DNA of 16,719 nucleotides from JAFGKM01 sp964413825 (GCA_964413825.1 CAYPTS010000045.1:1-16719), one strand, 5' to 3'; positions 1-7,112 are shown, counted from the stretch's first letter. The notes: a model not told the origin generated them from the letters alone. Numbers and translations are program-made.

Positions 1-80
1 GCAATCTCAATGACAAGCTCGGAACAGGCTCCGCAATCTCAATTAGATTGCCGCGCCAAAAGACGGCTCGCAATGACAGA
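1..80. repeat. Dispersed intergenic repeat relic upstream of the creatininase gene
   Basis: The 10-mer GCAATCTCAA occurs at 1-10 and again at 33-42. A perfect 7-bp inverted repeat, GCAATCT/AGATTGC, lies at 33-39/45-51 around a 5-nt loop. The stretch ends in CTCGCAATGACA (68-79), a phrase I know from dispersed repeats in many bacterial genomes, which translate as a 'LDCR...AMT' type peptide on one strand and 'CHCE...' on the other. It is open in the creatininase frame, so naive gene calling adds 29 spurious residues to that protein. Recognition is from memory; the copy number in this genome cannot be seen here. Confidence 0.55.
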
Positions 81-96
81 AAATACGGAGATAACC

Positions 97-834
97 ATGA
101 GATACGAGATGATGTTTGCCGGACAGTTGCGCGACGCCATTAAGAATAATACCCCGGTTGTTCTCCCTGTGGGCGTTATCGAGTACCACTCGGAACACTG
201 CGTCTTCGGCGTTGACACCCTGCTGGTAATAAAGGCGCTGGAAATTCTCGAAAAGGAGATGGACGTTATTATCATGCCGCCTTTTTACTACGGAGCCGCA
301 AGTTACGCCGTAGAACCGCCGGAGAACAACGGCACGATACACGTGCCGGCCCGGACGCTTCTCGCACTGGCAAAGGACGTTTTCACCAGCATGCTCCGCG
401 CGGGACTGAAAAACATCCACATCTTCATACACCACCAGAGCGAAAATTTCACCGCGGGCATGCCCACAGACCTTGCGTTTAAACTGGCTGCAAGGGAAGC
501 AATCTTTGAACACATTGAGAAGGAACGCGGGGAAGGATGGTGGGGAAACGAGAGCATGAAGGACTACTACTCGATGCACGAACAGGGCTCTGACCCGTTC
601 AGCTGGATAAAAATACACCCGTTCATGGATGAAGAAACGCAGAAAAAGTTTCCCATAGACCACGCAAGTTTACAGGAGACCTCTCTAATGCTCGCTTTCT
701 GCCCTGAGGGCGTGGACATGAAACGGTTCAACGAAAAAAAGTGGTACAGCGCCGGGGCGAAAAACGCCTCGCTCGAGTACGGAAACGCCGCCAGAGAAAT
801 GATACTCAAAAAGATGAAGGAAATATTGGAGTGA
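97..834 (+). CDS. Creatininase-family metal-dependent amidohydrolase (divergent)
   Basis: A 245-aa protein of the creatininase/creatinine amidohydrolase fold, a family of cytoplasmic metal enzymes that open cyclic amides or formamides. The N-terminal metal motif LPVGVIEYHSEH (residues 23-34) supplies Glu29 and His31, and Asp40 follows at the family's usual distance. PPFYYGAA (61-68) and DHASLQETSLML (188-199) match the family's core strand and C-terminal Glu region. The usual NGHxxN/NGHxEN loop is HHQSEN (112-117), so the expected His ligand position aligns with Gln114 unless a neighbouring His takes over. The ATG at 97 is preferred because GGAG (87-90) lies 6 nt upstream; an upstream in-frame ATG at 10 starts inside a dispersed repeat. 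The next gene starts 7 nt after the stop, so the two are probably co-expressed. The substrate is unknown; creatinine itself is unlikely given the glycan-rich context and the divergence. Confidence 0.8.
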   Translation: MRYEMMFAGQLRDAIKNNTPVVLPVGVIEYHSEHCVFGVDTLLVIKALEILEKEMDVIIMPPFYYGAASYAVEPPENNGTIHVPARTLLALAKDVFTSMLRAGLKNIHIFIHHQSENFTAGMPTDLAFKLAAREAIFEHIEKERGEGWWGNESMKDYYSMHEQGSDPFSWIKIHPFMDEETQKKFPIDHASLQETSLMLAFCPEGVDMKRFNEKKWYSAGAKNASLEYGNAAREMILKKMKEILE

Positions 835-841
835 TACTTCC

Positions 842-2629
842 ATGAAAAACGGTTCTCCGTTCGACATACGGATAATACGGTCGCCGTGGAGCGACTTTTA
901 CGGAAGGGAGATAGAAGACTGTCTTAAAACCCATCCGGACAGTTACCTGAAAGAGGTTGCGCGAGAAGGGTTCAACGCGGTGTGGCTGCACTGCCTCCTG
1001 CGGGATATAGTCGCCTGCGGCGCATTCCCTGAGTTCGGGAAGAAGGAGAAGCAACAGGTTCCGGCGCTGAATAAACTGGTGGAGAAAGCAGGCAGGTACG
1101 GACTGAAGGTTTATCTATATTTCTGCGAGCCCCGGGGATTCCGTGAAGAAGACCCGTTCTGGAAAAACAATGCGGACGTCAAGGGTCAAGCATGGAGTAT
1201 TAAGAACACGGGGGCTTTAGACGGAACCTATCTTGCCTTATGTTCGAGCACGCAAAGGGTAAAGGACTTTCTATGCCAGAGTAGTTATAATCTATTTAGA
1301 AAAGTCCCCGGCCTGGGCGGCGCGTTCATGATAACCGCAAGCGAATTCCATACACATTGCTATTCCCACTACCCGAAATGGAAGATGAAATTCACCGAAC
1401 CGGAAATGAAAAAATGGGCCGAAGCGTCTTTTGAATGCACCAGTTGTGTAAAGAAGCATCCTTCCGAGGTAGCCGCAGAAATAATTACCATGGTGAACAA
1501 GGGAATAAAAGACGCAAATCCGAGCGCAAACGTCATTGCATGGAACTGGAGCTGGTATATCCTGGAGCCCGACCCGCAGAAGAAACTTATAAGTCTTCTG
1601 CCCAAAAACGTGATTCTGCAGGGAGACTTTGAAAGAGGCGGGTTTCAAAATGTTCTTAATAAACGGCTGGAAATTGACGAATACAGTTTTTCATACACAG
1701 GTCCCTCGCCGAGATTCAAAAAACTGTTTGCACTGGCAAGAAAACGGGGCATGCAGGTTACGGCAAAACTGCAGGTCGGCGCTACGCACGAACTTGTTAC
1801 CGTCCCGTACATCCCCGTTCCGTACATACTCGCGGAAAAAATCCACAAACTGAAAAAACTCGGGGCGGACGGATACCTCGGATGCTGGATATTCGGAGGC
1901 AACGTTTCGGTCATGAGCAAGGTTGCCGGGAAGATGTCGGTCAATCCGTTGATGACCCCTGCAAAGGCTGTCGGCGAAGTGGCAATTGAGGAATTCGGAG
2001 AAGAAGCGGCAGAATATATCACAAAAGCATGGAAACAGTTCTCGAAAGCGTGGAAGCACTATCCGTTCAGCATACCGTTCCTCTATTATTCTCCCGTAAA
2101 CTACGCCACCGCATATCCTTTGACGCTAAATGCAAAAGCCGTTCCCAGAATACCTTCATGGAAGCTGAACAAAAATGGCAACGGACAACTCGCTACCGGA
2201 GACAACCTGAAAGAATGGATTGCCCCTTTTACCGCAGATTTTGCCATGAAGGCACTCAAAAAACTGCTGGCAGAATGGGAAAAGGGGATACACATACTTG
2301 AGGAAGGCGCCGGGAAAAACAGTTATAACCCGCGCTACAAAAAAGAACTGGATATGGCCGTTCACATTTCCCTGCTGTTCCGCAGTACCATCAACATCAT
2401 CCAGTTCTACGGCCTGCTGAAAAAACACAGAAAAAAAGCTCCCGGAGCAAGGACTGACATGTACAGACTGTTACAGGATGAACTGCAAATTGCAGAATTG
2501 GACAGGAAAATTATCAGGAAAAATCCTGACTTCGGCTACCACGCGGAGGCTCACGCCTACTTGATAACGGATGCTTACCTCTCCCACAAGATTTCCCTGC
2601 TTAAGAAACAGCTGACAAGTCTCCGATGA
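842..2629 (+). CDS. TIM-barrel glycosidase-like protein of unknown specificity
   Basis: A 595-aa protein with no signal peptide or membrane segment, so probably cytoplasmic. The first ~360 residues look like a (beta/alpha)8 barrel: GFNAVWLH (43-50), GLKVYLYFCEPRG (87-99), GAFMITASEFH (160-170), ANVIAWNWSWY (229-239) and GADGYLGCWIFGG (341-353) resemble successive strands with polar or aromatic ends, as in GH20/GH84-like hexosaminidases. Glu168 after strand 4 or 5 is the best catalytic candidate; the His-Gly-Gly-Asp-Glu signature of true GH20 is absent. A Cys pair, CTSC (199-202), is followed by a helix before the next strand. The C-terminal ~230 residues are helical and Lys-rich. The SD GGAG (828-831) overlaps the end of the upstream creatininase gene, suggesting translational coupling. 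I do not recognise a characterised family; 'glycosidase-like' rests on fold-level pattern only. Confidence 0.6.
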   Translation: MKNGSPFDIRIIRSPWSDFYGREIEDCLKTHPDSYLKEVAREGFNAVWLHCLLRDIVACGAFPEFGKKEKQQVPALNKLVEKAGRYGLKVYLYFCEPRGFREEDPFWKNNADVKGQAWSIKNTGALDGTYLALCSSTQRVKDFLCQSSYNLFRKVPGLGGAFMITASEFHTHCYSHYPKWKMKFTEPEMKKWAEASFECTSCVKKHPSEVAAEIITMVNKGIKDANPSANVIAWNWSWYILEPDPQKKLISLLPKNVILQGDFERGGFQNVLNKRLEIDEYSFSYTGPSPRFKKLFALARKRGMQVTAKLQVGATHELVTVPYIPVPYILAEKIHKLKKLGADGYLGCWIFGGNVSVMSKVAGKMSVNPLMTPAKAVGEVAIEEFGEEAAEYITKAWKQFSKAWKHYPFSIPFLYYSPVNYATAYPLTLNAKAVPRIPSWKLNKNGNGQLATGDNLKEWIAPFTADFAMKALKKLLAEWEKGIHILEEGAGKNSYNPRYKKELDMAVHISLLFRSTINIIQFYGLLKKHRKKAPGARTDMYRLLQDELQIAELDRKIIRKNPDFGYHAEAHAYLITDAYLSHKISLLKKQLTSLR

Positions 2630-2631
2630 AC

Positions 2632-2646
2632 CCGATGGCACATCGG
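2632..2646. other. Small perfect hairpin after the TIM-barrel gene
   Basis: CCGATG-gca-CATCGG is a 6-bp perfect stem 2 nt after the TGA stop at 2627-2629. No T-run follows, so it is not a canonical intrinsic terminator. The same heptamer in inverse orientation (ACCGATG, 2705-2711) lies 58 nt downstream and could pair alternatively with CATCGGT (2641-2647). Confidence 0.3.
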
Positions 2647-2671
2647 TATAGAGATATAAATATCCTGACAT

Positions 2672-2690
2672 AAAGAGAGGCTTTCTCTTT
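2672..2690. terminator. Possible bidirectional AU-rich terminator hairpin
   Basis: AAAGAGA (2672-2678) and TCTCTTT (2684-2690) form a perfect 7-bp stem around a 5-nt loop in the 119-bp gap between two convergent genes. The T-rich 3' arm reads as a short U-tract in either direction, so it could end transcription from both sides. The stem is weak and no long U-run follows, hence the low confidence. Confidence 0.35.
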
Positions 2691-2748
2691 GGATAAAAAG
2701 GTGGACCGATGCAAAATCCCCCCGAGTCCTCTTTTCTGCATACTCACT

Positions 2749-5094
2749 CTACTCCATGAGCTGGCGGAGGGTGCGGGACTCTTCCATGAACTCTTCAAAG
2801 GACATCTCTTTTATGAAATTCAGACCCCTGCTCGCTCTTATCCGGGCAAACTCGCTGGCTCCGAAAAAGTCCCTGCCCATGACTTTCTTGAGAAAACTGC
2901 TCTGTTCCACCATTATCTTCTGCGCCAGTTCGGAAAACGGCCCGTCGTACTCATAACTGGGAAAAGAAGCGCTGCGCTGGGAGGCAAAACAGATGTCAAA
3001 CGCGCTTTTCATAATGGCAAGCGAGTTCATTGATACAGGGACGTAGATATTGGCGTCCGAGGGATGGAACCTGTACCATATGTTCCTGTAGCCCCAGACC
3101 TTCGGCCGTTTTTTGGACGCCGAGGCGTACTGCTGAAGCCCCTCGGCAATTATCTGCAGAACCTTGTAATGGGTATCCGGCCCGGTGCCTTCGGGGTCGA
3201 GAGCAACAGTTACAACGTCGGGGTTCACTTTTTTCAGGACAGCAAGAAACGGCTTGACATCGCGTTCCCATTCCGGTTGCGGGGTAAATATGTCGCCGGT
3301 ATAAAAACCGAGACGCAGATGGAAGATGTTGTTGCAACTGAACCCGAGGTGCGCCCAGAGAAGTTCTTCTTCCCATTCCCTGATGGTGCCCTTAACCCTC
3401 TGCATCTCCGGCACGTCCTTTTTGCCGGGATAAGAATTCAGTATTTCTCGTTTCAGCGCGGCAACCTTTTTCAGTACATCTTTAACTTCGGAAGAGTCGG
3501 CAATCTCAACCATGCACCTGAACCCTCTCCTTGCTTCCGCTTCCCTTTTCACCTCTTCTCTTCCCGCCGCCACGCCGTCGAGATACCGGTATATGTCCCT
3601 GTTCCTGCCGACAACGTTGTCCGGCCTGAAATAGTCTTTCTCTTCGAGAAGTTTCTTCAGTTTTCCTTCTTTTACGCGGACTTCCAGGTTATCGAACATC
3701 AACAGCGCATAACCGTTTGTTATAGACGTAAAACCACTGGTCAGGGTGGCAAAAAAATGCGAACTGGACGGTTCCCTTACCAGGTGCAGTATGTACGGCA
3801 GGTACCCCAGCATGATGTCATCGTGATGCGGAGCGGTGTGGAGAAAAACGGTATCGGGAATTTCCTGCCTTCCCCTGTAAAGCCTCTCCTTGAAATCCCT
3901 GCTGATTTTTTCCGTAAGGTCGTTCAACTGCAGACGTTTTTCCTTCTCCAGAAGGATACTGCCGAACGCATCCCGCTTGACGTCAGCCGGAGTCAATCTC
4001 GTAATTTTTTTGTTTTGCCCGTGAGAAACATCCACCAGAATTCTTTCTGTTTCCGGGGCAGGAATTCTTTTTAATCCCCGCAGTTTTTCCTTCCTTCTTC
4101 CGGTAAGCATGCATGCCGCACCCGCAGTCAGGTAAAATCTTGCTCCCTGAGTCTTCTGCAGAGAAGTTGCCGGGTACAGCACGTCCGGAGCGTTCTCAAC
4201 CGCATCCTGCACCACCTTCGACTTGCTCTCGCCCGCGGCCATGACAATGGCGGTGACCGACGGGTTTTTGGTGATGGTTTCCAGGCCTATGGTAATAACC
4301 GCCTTGTCCCTGGAAACCTCTATGCCGCCAAGGTCGCCCGCGGAAGCCGCGGCGGTTTCGTAGTTGATATTCAACACCCTTGTCGTGAAATTATGGTCGG
4401 AGCCTTTTATGTTAAAAGCGATGTGCCCGTCGGGCCCGATGCCTCCGAGGAAAAAGCCTATGCCTCCCAATTCCTCTATCCTGTCCTCGTACCGCATCGC
4501 AAACCTGTCTATGCCGTATACCGCCTCTTCCTGTATTTGTTCAATCTCGTTCTTAGGCTTCCTGTAACGCAGGGACAGGTCCACCTTTCCGCCGGGAAAC
4601 ACGGAGGCAAGCGTCTGCCCGTCGGGGGCTCCGGCAGTCCAGGCGTCCATCAACATTGCCCTGCGCGGGTCGAAGCCGAAGCCCTGTATGTAAAATTTTC
4701 TGATGTAGTGGTTGAAACTGTTTTCTCTTTTCGGGTCTATGGGATAGAACTCGTCCATCTGTACAAACCAGTACGACTTCATGTCCGGTTTGTTTGAAGC
4801 GTCTATGCCCCAGGAGCGGAGGTCGGACTGAACGTCTTTTTTGTCCCAGTTATTAAGGTAATGTCCCGTCCATTTTATGAAATGCTCCGGAGTCTTTCCC
4901 GTCGGAAGCGATATGACTCCTTCCGGGTTCAACTGGAGCCACTCGATAAAACGCAGAGCGACCAGTTTCCCCAGTACCGGAAAATTGGGTACCTCCAGCA
5001 CCTTTATCTTTTCATGCGGCGGGTACAGCAGTTTCTTCCCGAACCTTTCAACCGCAATCTCTTCCACCTTCGAACGATTATTGTATTCTCTCAT
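2749..5094 (-). CDS. Fusion of glucosamine-6-phosphate deaminase (NagB) and PIG-L/LmbE deacetylase
   Basis: A 781-aa cytoplasmic two-domain protein. The N-terminal ~330 residues are NagB-like, the domain that converts glucosamine-6-phosphate to fructose-6-phosphate and ammonia: LPTGKTP (sugar-phosphate loop, ~63-69), MDEFY (~113-117) and GGIGPDGHIAFN (~217-228), followed by TTRV. The C-terminal half is a PIG-L/LmbE N-deacetylase domain: PHHDDIMLG (~422-430, equivalent to PHPDD) gives the Zn-binding His and Asp, and DPEGTGPDTHY (~633-643) gives the second Asp/His cluster. Such fusions are known in Bacteroidetes and relatives and could deacetylate and deaminate one substrate. The start at 5094 is chosen because GGGA lies 5 nt upstream; the farther in-frame ATG at 5157 lies upstream of a TATAAT box at 5105-5110 and adds 21 unconserved-looking residues. 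It is divergent from the regulator gene, sharing a 150-bp control region. Confidence 0.88.
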   Translation of the reverse strand: MREYNNRSKVEEIAVERFGKKLLYPPHEKIKVLEVPNFPVLGKLVALRFIEWLQLNPEGVISLPTGKTPEHFIKWTGHYLNNWDKKDVQSDLRSWGIDASNKPDMKSYWFVQMDEFYPIDPKRENSFNHYIRKFYIQGFGFDPRRAMLMDAWTAGAPDGQTLASVFPGGKVDLSLRYRKPKNEIEQIQEEAVYGIDRFAMRYEDRIEELGGIGFFLGGIGPDGHIAFNIKGSDHNFTTRVLNINYETAAASAGDLGGIEVSRDKAVITIGLETITKNPSVTAIVMAAGESKSKVVQDAVENAPDVLYPATSLQKTQGARFYLTAGAACMLTGRRKEKLRGLKRIPAPETERILVDVSHGQNKKITRLTPADVKRDAFGSILLEKEKRLQLNDLTEKISRDFKERLYRGRQEIPDTVFLHTAPHHDDIMLGYLPYILHLVREPSSSHFFATLTSGFTSITNGYALLMFDNLEVRVKEGKLKKLLEEKDYFRPDNVVGRNRDIYRYLDGVAAGREEVKREAEARRGFRCMVEIADSSEVKDVLKKVAALKREILNSYPGKKDVPEMQRVKGTIREWEEELLWAHLGFSCNNIFHLRLGFYTGDIFTPQPEWERDVKPFLAVLKKVNPDVVTVALDPEGTGPDTHYKVLQIIAEGLQQYASASKKRPKVWGYRNIWYRFHPSDANIYVPVSMNSLAIMKSAFDICFASQRSASFPSYEYDGPFSELAQKIMVEQSSFLKKVMGRDFFGASEFARIRASRGLNFIKEMSFEEFMEESRTLRQLME

Positions 5095-5104
5095 AATAGT
5101 CCCT

Positions 5105-5113
5105 ATTATACCA
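5105..5113 (-). promoter_or_regulatory. Extended -10 promoter element for the NagB/PIG-L gene
   Basis: On the minus strand, TGGTATAAT (5113 to 5105) is a perfect extended -10 box. No good -35 hexamer sits 16-18 bp upstream (only a T-run). The TSS would fall near 5098, only a few nt before the ATG at 5094, giving an almost leaderless mRNA whose GGGA SD-like sequence (5103-5100) would lie at or before the TSS. Either the TSS lies further upstream or the transcript is near-leaderless. Confidence 0.45.
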
Positions 5114-5176
5114 CAAAATTCATACAGAAAAAATCTTCCGGTTTTGATAAATTTCACCCTTTATGCGGTCGCATAC

Positions 5177-5205
5177 TTGACAGATTTAAAAACGAATGAT
5201 ATAAT
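5177..5205 (+). promoter_or_regulatory. Perfect-consensus sigma-70 promoter of the regulator-led operon
   Basis: TTGACA (5177-5182) and TATAAT (5200-5205) are separated by exactly 17 nt, and TGA directly before the -10 makes it an extended -10 promoter (TGATATAAT). All twelve hexamer positions match the housekeeping consensus. The predicted TSS is about 5212, giving a leader of roughly 33 nt before the ATG at 5245. So strong a promoter in front of a repressor-type gene implies tight repression by a bound protein. Confidence 0.85.
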
Positions 5206-5229
5206 ATAGTTATAAATTTATAGTTATAA
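5205..5229. promoter_or_regulatory. Operator-like tandem repeat and palindrome at the predicted TSS
   Basis: TATAGTTATAA occurs at 5205-5215 and again at 5219-5229, an 11-bp perfect direct repeat with a 14-bp period. A 12-bp perfect palindrome, TATAAATTTATA, spans 5211-5222 between them. The array begins at the last base of the -10 box and covers the predicted TSS, so a protein bound here would block initiation. The downstream gene encodes a GntR-headed, sugar-sensor-type regulator, making autoregulation the obvious reading. Binding is inferred, and AT-rich composition makes some chance symmetry possible. Confidence 0.5.
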
Positions 5230-5244
5230 GCAAAAAAGGGACAT

Positions 5245-6339
5245 ATGCAGACACAACTCAAGCAGGTTCAGGCCAGGGGGATACCGGTATACCAGTCGAT
5301 ACTGGAAACCCTTAAACAGCAGATTCTTTCCGTGCCGTCAAGGATACATTTCCTCTCGGAAAGCCAGATTATAAAGGATTTCGACGTAAGCGCCACAACG
5401 GCACGCAAGGTCCTCAATGAACTGGAAAGCATGGGGCTGGTGCGCAGGGAACAGGGACGCGGCAGTATCGTCGTTTCTCCGCATGAAACCGAGACAAATG
5501 ACCTTGCCGTTATTTTCTTCAACATCTACGACCCGAAAAACATATTCATTTCCGATATAATACAGGGAATTCAGGAGAGGACGTGCGAAAAAACAACAGT
5601 GCTTCACCTGCTCAGCACGGGCAACAGACCTATATGCGAAAAACATGTTTCCGCAATCAACCACCTGGTAACGCACCGTAAACTCCACGGGTTATTCATT
5701 CTCTCGCCCATTCCTGAAAACGATTTGAAGTTTCTTGCGGAAGAACGCATGCCCTTCGTAATCTTATACAACAAATATCCGGACCTGCCCGCATCTTCAG
5801 TTATTCCCGACTACCGGAAAGTCATATTTGAAATCTGCGACTGGCTCGTAAAATCAGGCCGCAGCAAAATCGGCATTATTGCAAGCCCGAGGGGGACCGA
5901 AAAGATACAGAAATCAGGGGATTTTGTCTATGAGGCGTATACGGATTCCCTTAAACAAAGAGGCCACCCCTTCAGAAAAGAGTTTTTCAAAACAAAAGAG
6001 CGCTCCGAAGAAGAAGGTTACGAGGCGATGGCGGAATTCCTTGCCATGCCTGCGGAAGAACGCCCCCAGGCAATAATTGCCACTCAAGCAACAATTGCCA
6101 GAGGAGTCCTCCGTTTTACAGAAGAACAGAAAGAGTGGCGGCCGGTAGTCATTCCTTTCAGCGAACAGCCCATCGACCATCCGCACTGTGTAGTCGAGCA
6201 GTTTCGCCAGATGGGCAGGGCGGCATTTGAACTGATGGAACGCCAGATACGGGAACAGCGGTGCATTGCAGAGACATTGACGGTCCCGTTCAATTTTGTG
6301 GTATCGGAGAACAAGGGAGGTGATGGAGAAAAAACATAG
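5245..6339 (+). CDS. GntR/LacI-hybrid transcriptional regulator (AraR-like architecture)
   Basis: A 364-aa DNA-binding regulator. Residues ~14-78 form a GntR-type winged helix: LSESQIIKDFDVSATTARKVL (from 37) is the helix-turn-helix and GLVRREQGRGSIVV (64-77) the wing. Residues ~85-350 form a periplasmic-binding-protein/LacI-type sensor: DLAVIFFNIY (86-95), LHGLFILSP, MPFVILYNKYPDLPASSVIPD and RSKIGIIASP are the alternating strands and hinge crossings. This architecture is that of AraR and other sugar-responsive repressors that release DNA on binding a mono- or oligosaccharide; the ligand is not predictable here. The SD-like AAGGGA (5236-5241) lies 3 nt before the ATG, close but usable. It is the first gene of the plus-strand cluster and follows a perfect promoter overlapped by a repeat array, so it probably controls itself and the four downstream genes, and possibly the divergent NagB fusion. 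Confidence 0.88.
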   Translation: MQTQLKQVQARGIPVYQSILETLKQQILSVPSRIHFLSESQIIKDFDVSATTARKVLNELESMGLVRREQGRGSIVVSPHETETNDLAVIFFNIYDPKNIFISDIIQGIQERTCEKTTVLHLLSTGNRPICEKHVSAINHLVTHRKLHGLFILSPIPENDLKFLAEERMPFVILYNKYPDLPASSVIPDYRKVIFEICDWLVKSGRSKIGIIASPRGTEKIQKSGDFVYEAYTDSLKQRGHPFRKEFFKTKERSEEEGYEAMAEFLAMPAEERPQAIIATQATIARGVLRFTEEQKEWRPVVIPFSEQPIDHPHCVVEQFRQMGRAAFELMERQIREQRCIAETLTVPFNFVVSENKGGDGEKT

Positions 6340-6389
6340 CATGAAATCTATGGGAACAAAATAACGCAACTCACATAAAGGAGGAACAA

Positions 6390-7070
6390 ATGTACAAAAA
6401 AAATGGATTTACATTAATAGAGTTGCTGGTCGTAGTTGCTATCATAGCAATACTGGCGGCGATGCTTCTGCCGGCACTGTCGCAGGCAAGGGAGAGGGCA
6501 AGACAGGCGACCTGCATAAGCAATCTGAAACAGATGGGGCTTGCAGTTTTCGCCTACACACAGGATTTTGATGACCATGTGCCCTGCCACGACCCGGGAA
6601 ATGGCATGGTATGGTTCAAACAGTTACATCCTTACATCGTAAGCAGCGCCAACCCTTATGTTCCTGTCCCAAAGGTTTTTTTCTGCCCAACGCGGATGCC
6701 GGGCGATATAGCTAACGATTCTAACGCGAACAGTTATTCCTATAACGAGGCATTCAGAATTAGCATTAACGGACAGTTAGTCGGAGTAAAAATGGGCAGA
6801 ATACCCGACCCTACAGGCACAATGATGATTACCGATGCAACCCTCGGACATACAGCGGCAGCCTATAACCGCACTTGGAGCGGTATAAGACCGGATTATA
6901 ACAGGGTGGATTTCAGGCACACTTATTCCGGTGCGACGAGAGCCCTGGGTATCACCAATCTTGAAGGCATTGCCAACATGCTTTTTGCAGACGGTTCGGT
7001 CAGGGGACTGCGGTACAACGAAGTGCCCACAACGGCCAAGGGACTCTGGACACTGACTGCCGGAGATTGA
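6390..7070 (+). CDS. Type II secretion/type IV pilin-like protein with prepilin leader and C-terminal ADG motif
   Basis: A 226-aa prepilin. The leader MYKKNG is followed by FTLIELLVVVAIIAILAAML, with prepilin peptidase cleavage expected between Gly6 and Phe7, leaving the conserved Glu at mature position 5 (Glu11) and a ~20-residue hydrophobic alpha-helix. SQARERARQATCISNLKQMG (31-50) is the standard amphipathic continuation seen in the DUF1559/H-X9-DG prepilin group of Planctomycetes and Lentisphaerae. The tail NMLFADGSVRGL (196-207) is that group's DG motif; the preceding His (FRH, 177) is 24 residues before the Asp rather than 10. The AAGGAGG SD (6378-6384) ends 5 nt before the ATG. It sits between the regulator and the large secreted protein, as pseudopilins often do in these phyla. 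Whether it forms a pilus, a pseudopilus or a membrane-anchored helper is unknown. Confidence 0.88.
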   Translation: MYKKNGFTLIELLVVVAIIAILAAMLLPALSQARERARQATCISNLKQMGLAVFAYTQDFDDHVPCHDPGNGMVWFKQLHPYIVSSANPYVPVPKVFFCPTRMPGDIANDSNANSYSYNEAFRISINGQLVGVKMGRIPDPTGTMMITDATLGHTAAAYNRTWSGIRPDYNRVDFRHTYSGATRALGITNLEGIANMLFADGSVRGLRYNEVPTTAKGLWTLTAGD

Positions 7071-7112
7071 CATATTTTCCCGCGTATTTCAAAACACCGG
7101 AAAGGAGGAAGG

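Noticed and set aside
10..96. Upstream in-frame start for the creatininase gene
   Set aside because: These 29 codons are a dispersed-repeat sequence, lack an SD and precede a well-placed SD and ATG at 97.
3064..4074. 336-codon open frame on the plus strand opposite the NagB/PIG-L gene
   Set aside because: It is antisense to a well-recognised gene, has no family-like motifs and reflects codon bias of the real strand.
5095..5157. Longer N-terminus for the NagB/PIG-L protein
   Set aside because: The extra 21 residues contain the minus-strand TATAAT box in their coding DNA and have no SD; ATG 5094 has one.
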